Positions 1 through 5,184 of a stretch of 9,602 nt of DNA are shown here, piece after piece. Within the stretch, counting starts at the first letter, position 1. Each line of letters starts with the position of its first letter. Below the pieces are notes generated by a model, which was not told where the DNA came from, searched no databases, and saw only the letters and a list, made by a program, of their open reading frames with translations. Location of the stretch: assembly GCA_003551405.1 (NCBI GenBank), contig PUMO01000144.1, positions 1-9,602 of the forward strand, read 5' to 3'. The stretch comes from Mollicutes bacterium (GTDB taxonomy: Bacteria; Bacillota_I; Bacilli_A; Izemoplasmatales; Izemoplasmataceae). The translations under genes were made by a program, and so were the position numbers.

Positions 1-24
1 TAACTTTAAAAAGGGGATGGTTTG

Positions 25-219
25 ATGAAAAAATTGTATGGTTTTCTCGCCCTCATGATTAGCGGAAGTATATTCACTGCGGGTGGACTCATTGGCTTTG
101 CGATGGATGATGGTGTCAATCTGTTTGGATATATAGCGCTCGGTGGCTTTTTACTTTTTTTAATCGGACTTATTGGAGTGATAACTATTGATACTGTTAA
201 AACGACAGATGAACAGTAA
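25..219 (+). CDS. Small two-helix membrane protein of unknown function
   Basis: This 64-residue protein is not recognised as a named family. It has two hydrophobic helices, at about residues 5-27 (glycine-rich, starting YGFLALMISG) and 33-55 (LFGYIALGGFLLFLIG). A short acidic loop (MDDGVN) joins them and the tail is polar, ending TTDEQ. The lysines at residues 2-3 suggest an N-terminus inside the cell, so both ends would be cytoplasmic with the acidic loop outside. I chose ATG 25 over the overlapping TTG 22 because the AAGGGG ribosome binding site at 11-16 lies 8 nt from the ATG and only 5 nt from the TTG. The next gene starts 25 nt after the stop with a nearly identical initiation region, so the two are probably co-transcribed. 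The promoter is not visible and may lie left of the window. Confidence 0.75.
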   Translation: MKKLYGFLALMISGSIFTAGGLIGFAMDDGVNLFGYIALGGFLLFLIGLIGVITIDTVKTTDEQ

Positions 220-244
220 CGCTTTATAAAAAAGGGGGATTTTG

Positions 245-688
245 ATGGTTTATCTTTATATTTTGACACTTATGAGCATTGGGGGCGTGTTTGCGCTTAA
301 TTTCTATAAATTACTTGGAAGTATTATCAGTCTTTTACTGACGATTGTTATTCTTGTGATCGTATTTAGCGCGCCGGGGGGTTCCCCTTTTTTAGGGCCG
401 GGAATGATTGCGATTATTACAGGGCACGCATGCATTGGTGGAACCACCGCCAGTCTTGTTTATTTTTGGCATAAAGCTGCGAAAAACCAGCGCAGGTTTA
501 AACTAATTTTAAGTGGCGTTTCACTCGGAATCCTTATAAATTTCTTTATCCTTTATGGTGGTGCCCTGCCTTATTTACATTTCCTAACCTTGATTGCGGT
601 GATATCCATTGGTGTGCTCATGGGTGTTTTGGCGTCATGGGTTTTACCACGCCGCATGTGGGAACCCAACCATGATTCTCACCTTTAG
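245..688 (+). CDS. Hypothetical five-helix integral membrane protein
   Basis: This 147-residue protein is very hydrophobic and not recognised as a named family. Likely membrane segments are residues 3-19, 23-42, 50-75, 86-104 and 111-134. The clearest cytoplasmic loop is the basic stretch at 76-85 (HKAAKNQRRF), and a second basic cluster (PRR) follows the last helix. By the positive-inside rule this places the C-terminus, with its His/Asp tail, in the cytoplasm only if the segment count is odd or one segment is re-entrant, so the topology is tentative. ATG 245 is preferred over TTG 242 because AAAGGGGG at 231-238 is spaced 6 nt from it. No terminator is visible before the protease gene 69 nt downstream, so read-through is possible. 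A transport or envelope-stress role cannot be supported from the sequence. Confidence 0.75.
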   Translation: MVYLYILTLMSIGGVFALNFYKLLGSIISLLLTIVILVIVFSAPGGSPFLGPGMIAIITGHACIGGTTASLVYFWHKAAKNQRRFKLILSGVSLGILINFFILYGGALPYLHFLTLIAVISIGVLMGVLASWVLPRRMWEPNHDSHL

Positions 689-757
689 CCTTCTATCATT
701 TATGAGTGTATGACTTGGTGTTTGATGCATGGTTTGATACAAATGAGGTGAGAGTAG

Positions 758-1516
758 GTGAGGTGTGTGACACGTAAATTTTTGTTTATGCTTTTAATGG
801 TTAGCAGTGTTTTTATAGTTGCAGGCTGCGAAGGTCAACGTCCCTTTACACGTGATACAAATGAAGGCTCTACACAGGAGATGCTCATGGAAAGTCGTGA
901 CGCGATTCGTGCATCCAACGTAGGTCTTCGTGTTGATTTATACGAAGAGACATTTGGTGGTATTTTTGAACGCGCCGCTGGGACCTCTCAGGGAAGCGGT
1001 GTCGTGTTTGAAGCGCGTGAAGGCTATTATTATGCGCTGACCAATCACCACGTGATTGATTCCAAAGATTATCCGAGGTCTGAATATCACGTTGTTCCGT
1101 CTTTTGAGGATGAAGAATATGAAGCCAGTGTGGTGGATTATGATGCGTCCAAGGACTTAGCGCTTATAAAATTTCCATCTACAGATTTAGACATTCCCTT
1201 GATGGATATTTATGCTTACGAAGACGACGTTACCGAGTTAACCGGAGAAATGGTCCTTGCGGTTGGTAATCCAAGTGCCATCAACAGTATGGTGACCTAT
1301 GGTGAATTTAATGGCATGCACGCCATCGATGATGTGGACTTCAATGTGATTGGTCATAGTGCCCTCATTTATCCGGGCAATAGTGGTGGGGCCTTAACCA
1401 CAAAAGCGGGGGAATTCATCGGCATCAATACATGGGGTTCTGAAGATGACACGCAAAATTTTTCTGTGCCGCTTAATGAAGTGCACAACTTTTTGGATAC
1501 TGTGGACTTTGAATAG
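758..1516 (+). CDS. Secreted lipoprotein trypsin-like serine protease (HtrA/S1C type, no PDZ domain)
   Basis: This 252-residue protein is a chymotrypsin-fold serine protease. It has a basic N-terminus, a hydrophobic segment at 8-21 and a lipobox V21-A22-G23-C24. It is therefore expected to be cleaved before Cys24, lipid-modified and held on the outer face of the membrane. The catalytic triad is visible as H98 (in TNHHV), D133 (in SKDLALIKF) and S209 (in PGNSGG). The motif VLAVGNPS before the nucleophile is typical of the HtrA/DegP branch. The chain ends about 40 residues after the catalytic serine with no PDZ domain, unlike classic HtrA, so substrate choice or oligomerisation must differ. Residues 25-70 form a charged linker. 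The start is GTG 758, with GAGGTG at 745-750 spaced 7 nt. GTG 767 is possible but has a cramped site. A strong terminator follows. Protein quality control or processing at the cell surface is inferred from the family. Confidence 0.9.
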   Translation: MRCVTRKFLFMLLMVSSVFIVAGCEGQRPFTRDTNEGSTQEMLMESRDAIRASNVGLRVDLYEETFGGIFERAAGTSQGSGVVFEAREGYYYALTNHHVIDSKDYPRSEYHVVPSFEDEEYEASVVDYDASKDLALIKFPSTDLDIPLMDIYAYEDDVTELTGEMVLAVGNPSAINSMVTYGEFNGMHAIDDVDFNVIGHSALIYPGNSGGALTTKAGEFIGINTWGSEDDTQNFSVPLNEVHNFLDTVDFE

Positions 1517-1583
1517 CTTACAATACGAAAAAATGGACGGGCCGTATAAACAAAATGCCTAAAAGAAAAACGCAACCTGACAT

Positions 1584-1624
1584 AAAAAATCATGCCAAAC
1601 AGTTCGTTTTGGCATGATTTTTTT
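1584..1624 (+). terminator. Bidirectional Rho-independent terminator after the protease gene
   Basis: A perfect 16-bp stem pairs 1584-1599 (AAAAAATCATGCCAAA) with 1608-1623 across an 8-nt loop, and a T-run closes the right arm. The A-run on the left arm means it could also stop transcription from the opposite strand. It begins 67 nt after the protease stop codon. Confidence 0.9.
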
Positions 1625-1813
1625 CGCTTCATATACTGTTTAGAGGCGAAAGAAATTATGTGTATAGTTGTGCACCACCCGCAATGGGCGGCAATCAAGT
1701 CGGTGAGTTAATGCGCCTGCTATTCATGGTACTTATATAAATCAAAACGATTAAACGCTTTCGTGTAAGGCTTCATTAAGGGTTATAAAGAAAGAAGCAA
1801 TGTTGAGACAAGT
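1625..1813. other. Gene-free stretch between terminator and dehydrogenase operator
   Basis: Positions 1517-1887 form a 371-nt gap. The terminator takes the left part and the dehydrogenase operator, promoter and leader take the right. I see nothing convincing in the roughly 190 nt between them. The only + strand ORFs are 17 codons (1658-1711) and 9 codons, neither with a ribosome binding site. An imperfect palindrome near 1748-1763 (around TAAACGCTTTCG) matches the cre-like sites poorly. No tRNA-like or structured RNA fold is obvious. Confidence 0.5.
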
Positions 1814-1814
1814 G

Positions 1815-1828
1815 CGTAACCGTTTACA
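1815..1828 (+). promoter_or_regulatory. cre-like operator overlapping the dehydrogenase -35 box
   Basis: The sequence CGTAACCGTTTACA differs at only the first base from the degenerate catabolite-response consensus TGTAANCGNTTNCA. Its core is an inverted repeat, GTAA-N4-TTAC (1816-1827). It contains the whole -35 hexamer of the promoter below, a position where a bound LacI-family or CcpA-type protein would block RNA polymerase. The same core occurs twice at the rocD promoter. The identity of the binding protein is inferred; the sequence match is direct. Confidence 0.6.
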
Positions 1829-1851
1829 TATAAAATCAAACCCTTTATAAT
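1823..1851 (+). promoter_or_regulatory. Sigma-A type promoter of the short-chain dehydrogenase
   Basis: TTTACA (1823-1828) and a perfect TATAAT (1846-1851) are separated by exactly 17 nt. Transcription would start near 1858 and give a leader of about 30 nt ending in the AGGAGGG ribosome binding site at 1872-1878. Confidence 0.85.
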
Positions 1852-1887
1852 ATATATAGAAACTATCCAATAGGAGGGATTCATTTT

Positions 1888-2631
1888 ATGGGTCGACTCG
1901 ATGGAAAAATTGCACTCATTACTGGTGCAGCAGGTGGCATGGGCGCAAGCCATGCAGAATTGTTTGTGAAAGAAGGCGCAAAAGTCGTAATTACTGACGT
2001 AAAGGATGGCAAGAAGACCGCAGAAAAGATCGGAGAAAACTGTACGTTTATGCACCATGATGTGACCAAACGTGAAGACTGGGAGAAAGTGGTTCAAGAA
2101 ACCGAAAAGCTTTATGGCCCAATCAACATTCTCGTCAATAACGCAGGCATCGCCAAGACGATGCCATGGGAAGAGGCTGAGGACAAAGAATACGATCTTC
2201 ATTATCGCATCAATCAGCTTGGTGTGTATTTGGGAATGCAAATCACCGCACCATCGCTTAAAAAAGCGGGCAATGGTTCTATCGTGAACATTTCATCCAT
2301 TGCCGGGTTATTTGGTAGTCCCGCACAGTCAGCGTACACAGCAACTAAGTTCGCCGTTCGCGGCATGACAAAATCGTATGCGCTAGAACTTGGGCAATTT
2401 AACATTCGTGTCAACTCCGTACACCCCGGTGTTGTGCGCACACCAATGACGATGGAAAATCCGAATGTTGATAAGCAGATGGTTGAAGACATGGGCAAAA
2501 ACAATGCGCTCGGACGCATTGGTGATCCAATTGAGCTTTCTAATTTGGTCTTGTTCCTTGCCAGTGATGAATCAAGCTTCTGTACTGGTAGTGAATTTGT
2601 TGCAGATGGTGGGCAAACCGCCGGTCTGTAA
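1888..2631 (+). CDS. Short-chain dehydrogenase/reductase, hydroxysteroid-dehydrogenase-like
   Basis: This 247-residue protein is a classical SDR oxidoreductase, at the usual family length and probably cytosolic and tetrameric. The cofactor motif TGAAGGMG spans residues 12-19. Asp37 at the end of strand beta-2 (VVITD) favours NAD(H) over NADP(H). D58, the NNAG motif (84-87) and catalytic N109, S137, Y150 and K154 (YTATK) are all present. The C-terminal VADGGQTAG (238-246) matches the closing strand of 3-alpha/20-beta-hydroxysteroid dehydrogenase-like members, the closest subgroup I recognise. Substrate specificity cannot be read from sequence; sugar, polyol, steroid or acyl alcohols are all possible. 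ATG 1888 has a near-consensus AGGAGGG 9 nt upstream. The gene has its own promoter with a cre-like operator and its own terminator, so it is monocistronic and probably controlled by carbon or nutrient state. Confidence 0.93.
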   Translation: MGRLDGKIALITGAAGGMGASHAELFVKEGAKVVITDVKDGKKTAEKIGENCTFMHHDVTKREDWEKVVQETEKLYGPINILVNNAGIAKTMPWEEAEDKEYDLHYRINQLGVYLGMQITAPSLKKAGNGSIVNISSIAGLFGSPAQSAYTATKFAVRGMTKSYALELGQFNIRVNSVHPGVVRTPMTMENPNVDKQMVEDMGKNNALGRIGDPIELSNLVLFLASDESSFCTGSEFVADGGQTAGL

Positions 2632-2657
2632 AAGTAAGTACAAATTGTTTGCAGTAT

Positions 2658-2688
2658 ATACCGCCTGGTTTCCAGGCGGTATTTTTTT
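2658..2688 (+). terminator. Rho-independent terminator after the dehydrogenase
   Basis: A perfect 11-bp stem, ATACCGCCTGG (2658-2668), pairs with 2672-2682 over a TTT loop. It is followed by seven T residues (2682-2688). It starts 26 nt after the stop codon. Confidence 0.95.
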
Positions 2689-2706
2689 AAATCTTACCCT
2701 GGTGCA

Positions 2707-2735
2707 TTGGCAACGCATCATAAGGGGTGTATAAT
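2707..2735 (+). promoter_or_regulatory. Sigma-A type promoter of the nucleoside hydrolase
   Basis: TTGGCA (2707-2712) and TATAAT (2730-2735) are separated by 17 nt. The predicted start is near 2742, giving a leader of about 20 nt that contains AAAGGAG. Unlike its two neighbours, this promoter carries no GTAA-N4-TTAC operator. Confidence 0.85.
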
Positions 2736-2761
2736 GAAGAAAATATTAAAGGAGTGTTACG

Positions 2762-3691
2762 ATGTCAAAACCAGTCATTCTAGACTGTGATCCAGGTCAC
2801 GATGATGCAGTTGCTATCATGCTTAGCGGGCTGCACCCCGCTATCGATTTGCTTGGAATCACGGTTTCAAGTGGGAACCAAACCTTAGATAAAACAACCA
2901 AAAACGCGCTTAACCTTGTACAGTATCTATCCCTTGATGTGCCCGTCTATAAAGGGGTTAAAGAACCGCTTGTTGCGCCGCTACGCATTGCGGATGATAT
3001 TCATGGTGAAAGTGGCCTGGATGGGGTGACGTTTGAAAGACTGACACATTCCCTTCAGGATAAGCACGCCGTTGATTTCATTATTGATACCCTCAGAAAT
3101 CATGAAGAACCTGTTACACTCGCCATTACAGGGCCCATGACCAACGTAGCCCTTGCGCTCAAGATGGCACCAGATATCGCCAGCAACATTGAAGAAGTGG
3201 TTTTTATGGGCGGTGCGCACGGGTATGGCAATGTGACGCCCGCCGCTGAGTTCAACATCCTTGTTGACCCTGAAGCGGCCCAGATTGTGTTAAATCAACC
3301 ATTTAAGAAAACCATGGTGGGCCTTGATGTTACCCGTCAGGCCTTAGTGACCCCAGAAGTCGTTCAAACCATGGACGCACTCAAAACACAGGCTTCAAAA
3401 CTGTTTGTTGATTTAATGAAAGTATACAATGAAAATCAACAACAAATCTTTGGCCTTGTGGGTGGTCCCATGCATGATCCGATTACCATTGCGTATTTGA
3501 TTGATCCTTCCATTTTGACCACCGATTACGCCCACTGCAGTATTGATCTTTCACACGGCGAAAGTTATGGACGGACCAACTGTGACTTGTTCAATTATCA
3601 GCACAAGGAAAAAAACACTTACGTTGCTCACAAAATCAATGTTACGGCGTTTTGGCAATTGGTGCGTAAGGTTTTAGCTGGTGCGCAATAA
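2762..3691 (+). CDS. Ribonucleoside hydrolase, RihA/RihB-like (pyrimidine type)
   Basis: This 309-residue protein belongs to the inosine-uridine nucleoside hydrolase family, which cleaves the N-glycosidic bond of nucleosides to give free base and ribose. The calcium-binding signature DCDPGHDDA starts at residue 8, with metal ligands D10, D15 and D239 (in MHDP). Ribose contacts expected in the family are N39 (SGN), E163/N165 (AAEFN) and D169. HGESGLDG (81-88) and GNVTPAAEFN (156-165) closely match E. coli RihA, pointing to pyrimidine nucleosides such as cytidine and uridine. The length is normal and all key residues are intact. ATG 2762 is set by AAAGGAG at 2748-2754, spaced 7 nt. The gene stands alone between its own promoter and terminator. 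Nucleoside salvage is the likely role. The exact base preference is inferred from similarity only. Confidence 0.93.
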   Translation: MSKPVILDCDPGHDDAVAIMLSGLHPAIDLLGITVSSGNQTLDKTTKNALNLVQYLSLDVPVYKGVKEPLVAPLRIADDIHGESGLDGVTFERLTHSLQDKHAVDFIIDTLRNHEEPVTLAITGPMTNVALALKMAPDIASNIEEVVFMGGAHGYGNVTPAAEFNILVDPEAAQIVLNQPFKKTMVGLDVTRQALVTPEVVQTMDALKTQASKLFVDLMKVYNENQQQIFGLVGGPMHDPITIAYLIDPSILTTDYAHCSIDLSHGESYGRTNCDLFNYQHKEKNTYVAHKINVTAFWQLVRKVLAGAQ

Positions 3692-3703
3692 GCGACATTT
3701 TGT

Positions 3704-3732
3704 AAAAACGCATCCTTAGAGGATGTGTTTTT
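3704..3732 (+). terminator. Rho-independent terminator after the nucleoside hydrolase
   Basis: The left arm AAAAACGCATCC (3704-3715) pairs with GGATGTGTTTTT (3721-3732), including one G-U pair, across a 5-nt loop. The right arm ends in T residues. It lies 12 nt after the stop codon. Confidence 0.9.
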
Positions 3733-3768
3733 ATTTGGTTATGCAGAAAAAACGAAAAGTATTCCCAC

Positions 3769-3786
3769 TTTGTAAGCCTTTACAAA
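3769..3786 (+). promoter_or_regulatory. Palindromic cre-like operator 1 of rocD, over the -35 box
   Basis: TTTGTAAGCCTTTACAAA is a perfect 7-bp inverted repeat around a 4-nt centre. Its inner part, TGTAAGCCTTTACA, differs from the cre consensus only at the central G (CC instead of CG). It contains the -35 hexamer of the rocD promoter, so a bound protein would exclude RNA polymerase. It is the most symmetric of the three GTAA-N4-TTAC sites in this window. Confidence 0.6.
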
Positions 3787-3807
3787 ACAATGCATTGTCT
3801 GTACAAT
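3779..3807 (+). promoter_or_regulatory. rocD: Sigma-A type promoter of rocD
   Basis: TTTACA (3779-3784) and TACAAT (3802-3807) are 17 nt apart, the same geometry as the dehydrogenase promoter. Transcription should start near 3814, giving a leader of about 60 nt that contains operator 2. Confidence 0.8.
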
Positions 3808-3821
3808 AGAAATTGGTTGTT

Positions 3822-3835
3822 TGTAACCGCTTACT
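3822..3835 (+). promoter_or_regulatory. cre-like operator 2 of rocD, just downstream of the transcription start
   Basis: TGTAACCGCTTACT matches the cre consensus TGTAANCGNTTNCA at all but the last base and has the core GTAA-N4-TTAC (3823-3834). It begins about 8 nt after the predicted start, a roadblock position. Its centre is 51 bp from the centre of operator 1, close to five helical turns, so the two sites face the same side of the DNA. Confidence 0.6.
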
Positions 3836-3872
3836 AAGCATAATCATTAAATTTTATCGATGAGGTGAATCA

Positions 3873-5075
3873 ATGAAATCGTCACAAGAGTGCATGAACT
3901 TAGAAGCAACGTATGGGGCGAAAAACTATAAGCCGATTCCCGTTGTCATTAACAAAGCCAAGGCTGAATGGGTGTGGGACCCTGAAGGGAAAAAGTATCT
4001 TGATTGTTTATCGGCGTATTCAGCGGTCAACCATGGCCATTTGCATCCAAGGATTATCAAGGCTGTTGAAGATCAGCTCAATACGCTCACCCTTACATCA
4101 CGCGCGTTTTATAACGACCGTCTCGGTCAATTTTTAAAACGGTTGTGTGAGGTCTCAGGCTTTGATATGGCCCTGCCAATGAACACGGGCGCTGAGGCTG
4201 TTGAAACGGGCATTAAAATTGCGAGACGCTACAGTTACGCGAAAAAGAACATTGAAGAAAATAAGGCAGAAATCATTACGGCCCATCAAAACTTTCATGG
4301 ACGCACAACGACCATTGTCAGTTTCTCTAATGACGGGAACGCGACCAAGGGGTATGGACCGTATACGCCAGGATTTAAAAATATTCCCTTTAATGATGCC
4401 GAGGCCCTTGAAGCGGCGATTACGAAAAATACCATTGGCTTTTTGGTCGAACCCATCCAAGGGGAAGCCGGCGTGATCATACCGGATGAAGGCTATTTGA
4501 AAAAAGTGCGAGAAATTTGTGACAAGCATGATATTTTGATGATTCTCGATGAAATCCAGACCGGATTTGGGCGGACAGGGAAACTATTCGCCTTCGAACA
4601 TGAAAATATCAAGCCTGATTTATTGTTAGTAGGTAAAGCACTGAGTGGCGGTGTGATTCCGGTAAGTGGCGTGCTCACCCACAAACACATCATGGAGGTC
4701 ATCACCCCCGGTTCTCATGGCTCTACCTTCGGCGGTAATCCCCTTGCATGTGCCGCAGGTGAAGAAGCACTGAATGTCTTGCTTGATGAAAAACTTCCCG
4801 AGCGTTCAAAAGAACTCGGTGACTATTTTTTAAACGGCATCAAACAAATTGACACCGATTTATTCAAGGAGGTAAGGGGAAAAGGCTTATTCATTGCGAT
4901 TGAACTTAAAGAAGAAGCAGGCGGCGCCCGCCAGTACACCGAAGCACTCATGAACAAAGGACTGCTTGCCAAGGAAACCCATGTTCATACCATACGGCTT
5001 GCGCCACCTTTGGTGGTTGAGAAGGCCTCGCTTGATTGGGCGATTACGCTTTTAAATGAAGTATTTAGGGGATAA
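3873..5075 (+). CDS. rocD: Ornithine aminotransferase
   Basis: This 400-residue, PLP-dependent class III aminotransferase converts ornithine and 2-oxoglutarate to glutamate semialdehyde and glutamate, linking arginine/ornithine breakdown to proline and glutamate. The length equals that of bacillary RocD. Residue K255 (in GKALSGG) is the PLP lysine and D226 (LDEIQTG) the pyridine-nitrogen partner. The OAT-specific signatures are TYGAKNY (13-19), SAYSAVNHGH (47-56), LTSRAFYN (74-81), EPIQGEAG (193-200, with the gating E198) and RLAPPL (375-380, the partner arginine). These favour OAT over acetylornithine or GABA aminotransferases. ATG 3873 has GAGGTGA just upstream. No other arginine gene lies nearby, so substrate supply must come from elsewhere. 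Two cre-like operators around the promoter suggest nutrient-dependent repression. The gene is monocistronic, with its own promoter and terminator. Confidence 0.95.
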   Translation: MKSSQECMNLEATYGAKNYKPIPVVINKAKAEWVWDPEGKKYLDCLSAYSAVNHGHLHPRIIKAVEDQLNTLTLTSRAFYNDRLGQFLKRLCEVSGFDMALPMNTGAEAVETGIKIARRYSYAKKNIEENKAEIITAHQNFHGRTTTIVSFSNDGNATKGYGPYTPGFKNIPFNDAEALEAAITKNTIGFLVEPIQGEAGVIIPDEGYLKKVREICDKHDILMILDEIQTGFGRTGKLFAFEHENIKPDLLLVGKALSGGVIPVSGVLTHKHIMEVITPGSHGSTFGGNPLACAAGEEALNVLLDEKLPERSKELGDYFLNGIKQIDTDLFKEVRGKGLFIAIELKEEAGGARQYTEALMNKGLLAKETHVHTIRLAPPLVVEKASLDWAITLLNEVFRG

Positions 5076-5080
5076 TGCTT

Positions 5081-5108
5081 AGGACTCACAATCTGTGGGT
5101 CCTTTTTT
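5081..5108 (+). terminator. Rho-independent terminator after rocD
   Basis: The left arm AGGACTCACA (5081-5090) pairs with TGTGGGTCCT (5094-5103), with one G-U pair, over an ATC loop. Six T residues follow (5103-5108). It starts 5 nt after the stop codon. Confidence 0.93.
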
Positions 5109-5134
5109 ATCCCTCATATGTGAAGAACGTCATC

Positions 5135-5153
5135 GTTTATGATAAACTATAAT
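5135..5153 (+). promoter_or_regulatory. Probable promoter (-10 element) of the helicase gene with an adjacent palindrome
   Basis: A perfect TATAAT lies at 5148-5153. No good -35 is present at 16-18 nt, so the promoter may be weak or need an activator. Directly against the -10 is a perfect 6-bp inverted repeat, GTTTAT-G-ATAAAC (5135-5147), which could be an operator or chance in AT-rich DNA. The predicted start is near 5160. Confidence 0.5.
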
Positions 5154-5184
5154 AGATACTATCGTGCGTAGTGGACGTGACAAT

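Noticed and set aside
715..743. Possible protease promoter, TTGGTG-17-TACAAA
   Set aside because: The predicted start (near 750) would fall on the ribosome binding site at 745-750, so it could not serve GTG 758.
1369..1698. 109-codon minus-strand frame over the protease end and the terminator
   Set aside because: It runs through the hairpin terminator and antisense to the catalytic PGNSGG region. It is a shadow of the protease gene.
1658..1711. 17-codon ORF in the gap before the dehydrogenase
   Set aside because: It has no ribosome binding site, no conserved features and a length expected by chance.
1748..1763. Possible fourth cre-like site around TAAACGCTTTCG
   Set aside because: It matches only about six of the nine fixed cre positions and lacks the GTAA-N4-TTAC core, so it is too weak beside the other three.
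1783..2241. 152-codon open frame on the minus strand over the dehydrogenase start
   Set aside because: It lies antisense to a clear SDR gene and covers that gene's promoter and ribosome binding site. Its Cys/His/Phe-rich composition is unlike the real proteins here, and no domain is recognisable.
4155..4529. 124-codon minus-strand frame inside rocD
   Set aside because: It is antisense to conserved aminotransferase motifs and has no recognisable product or ribosome binding site.
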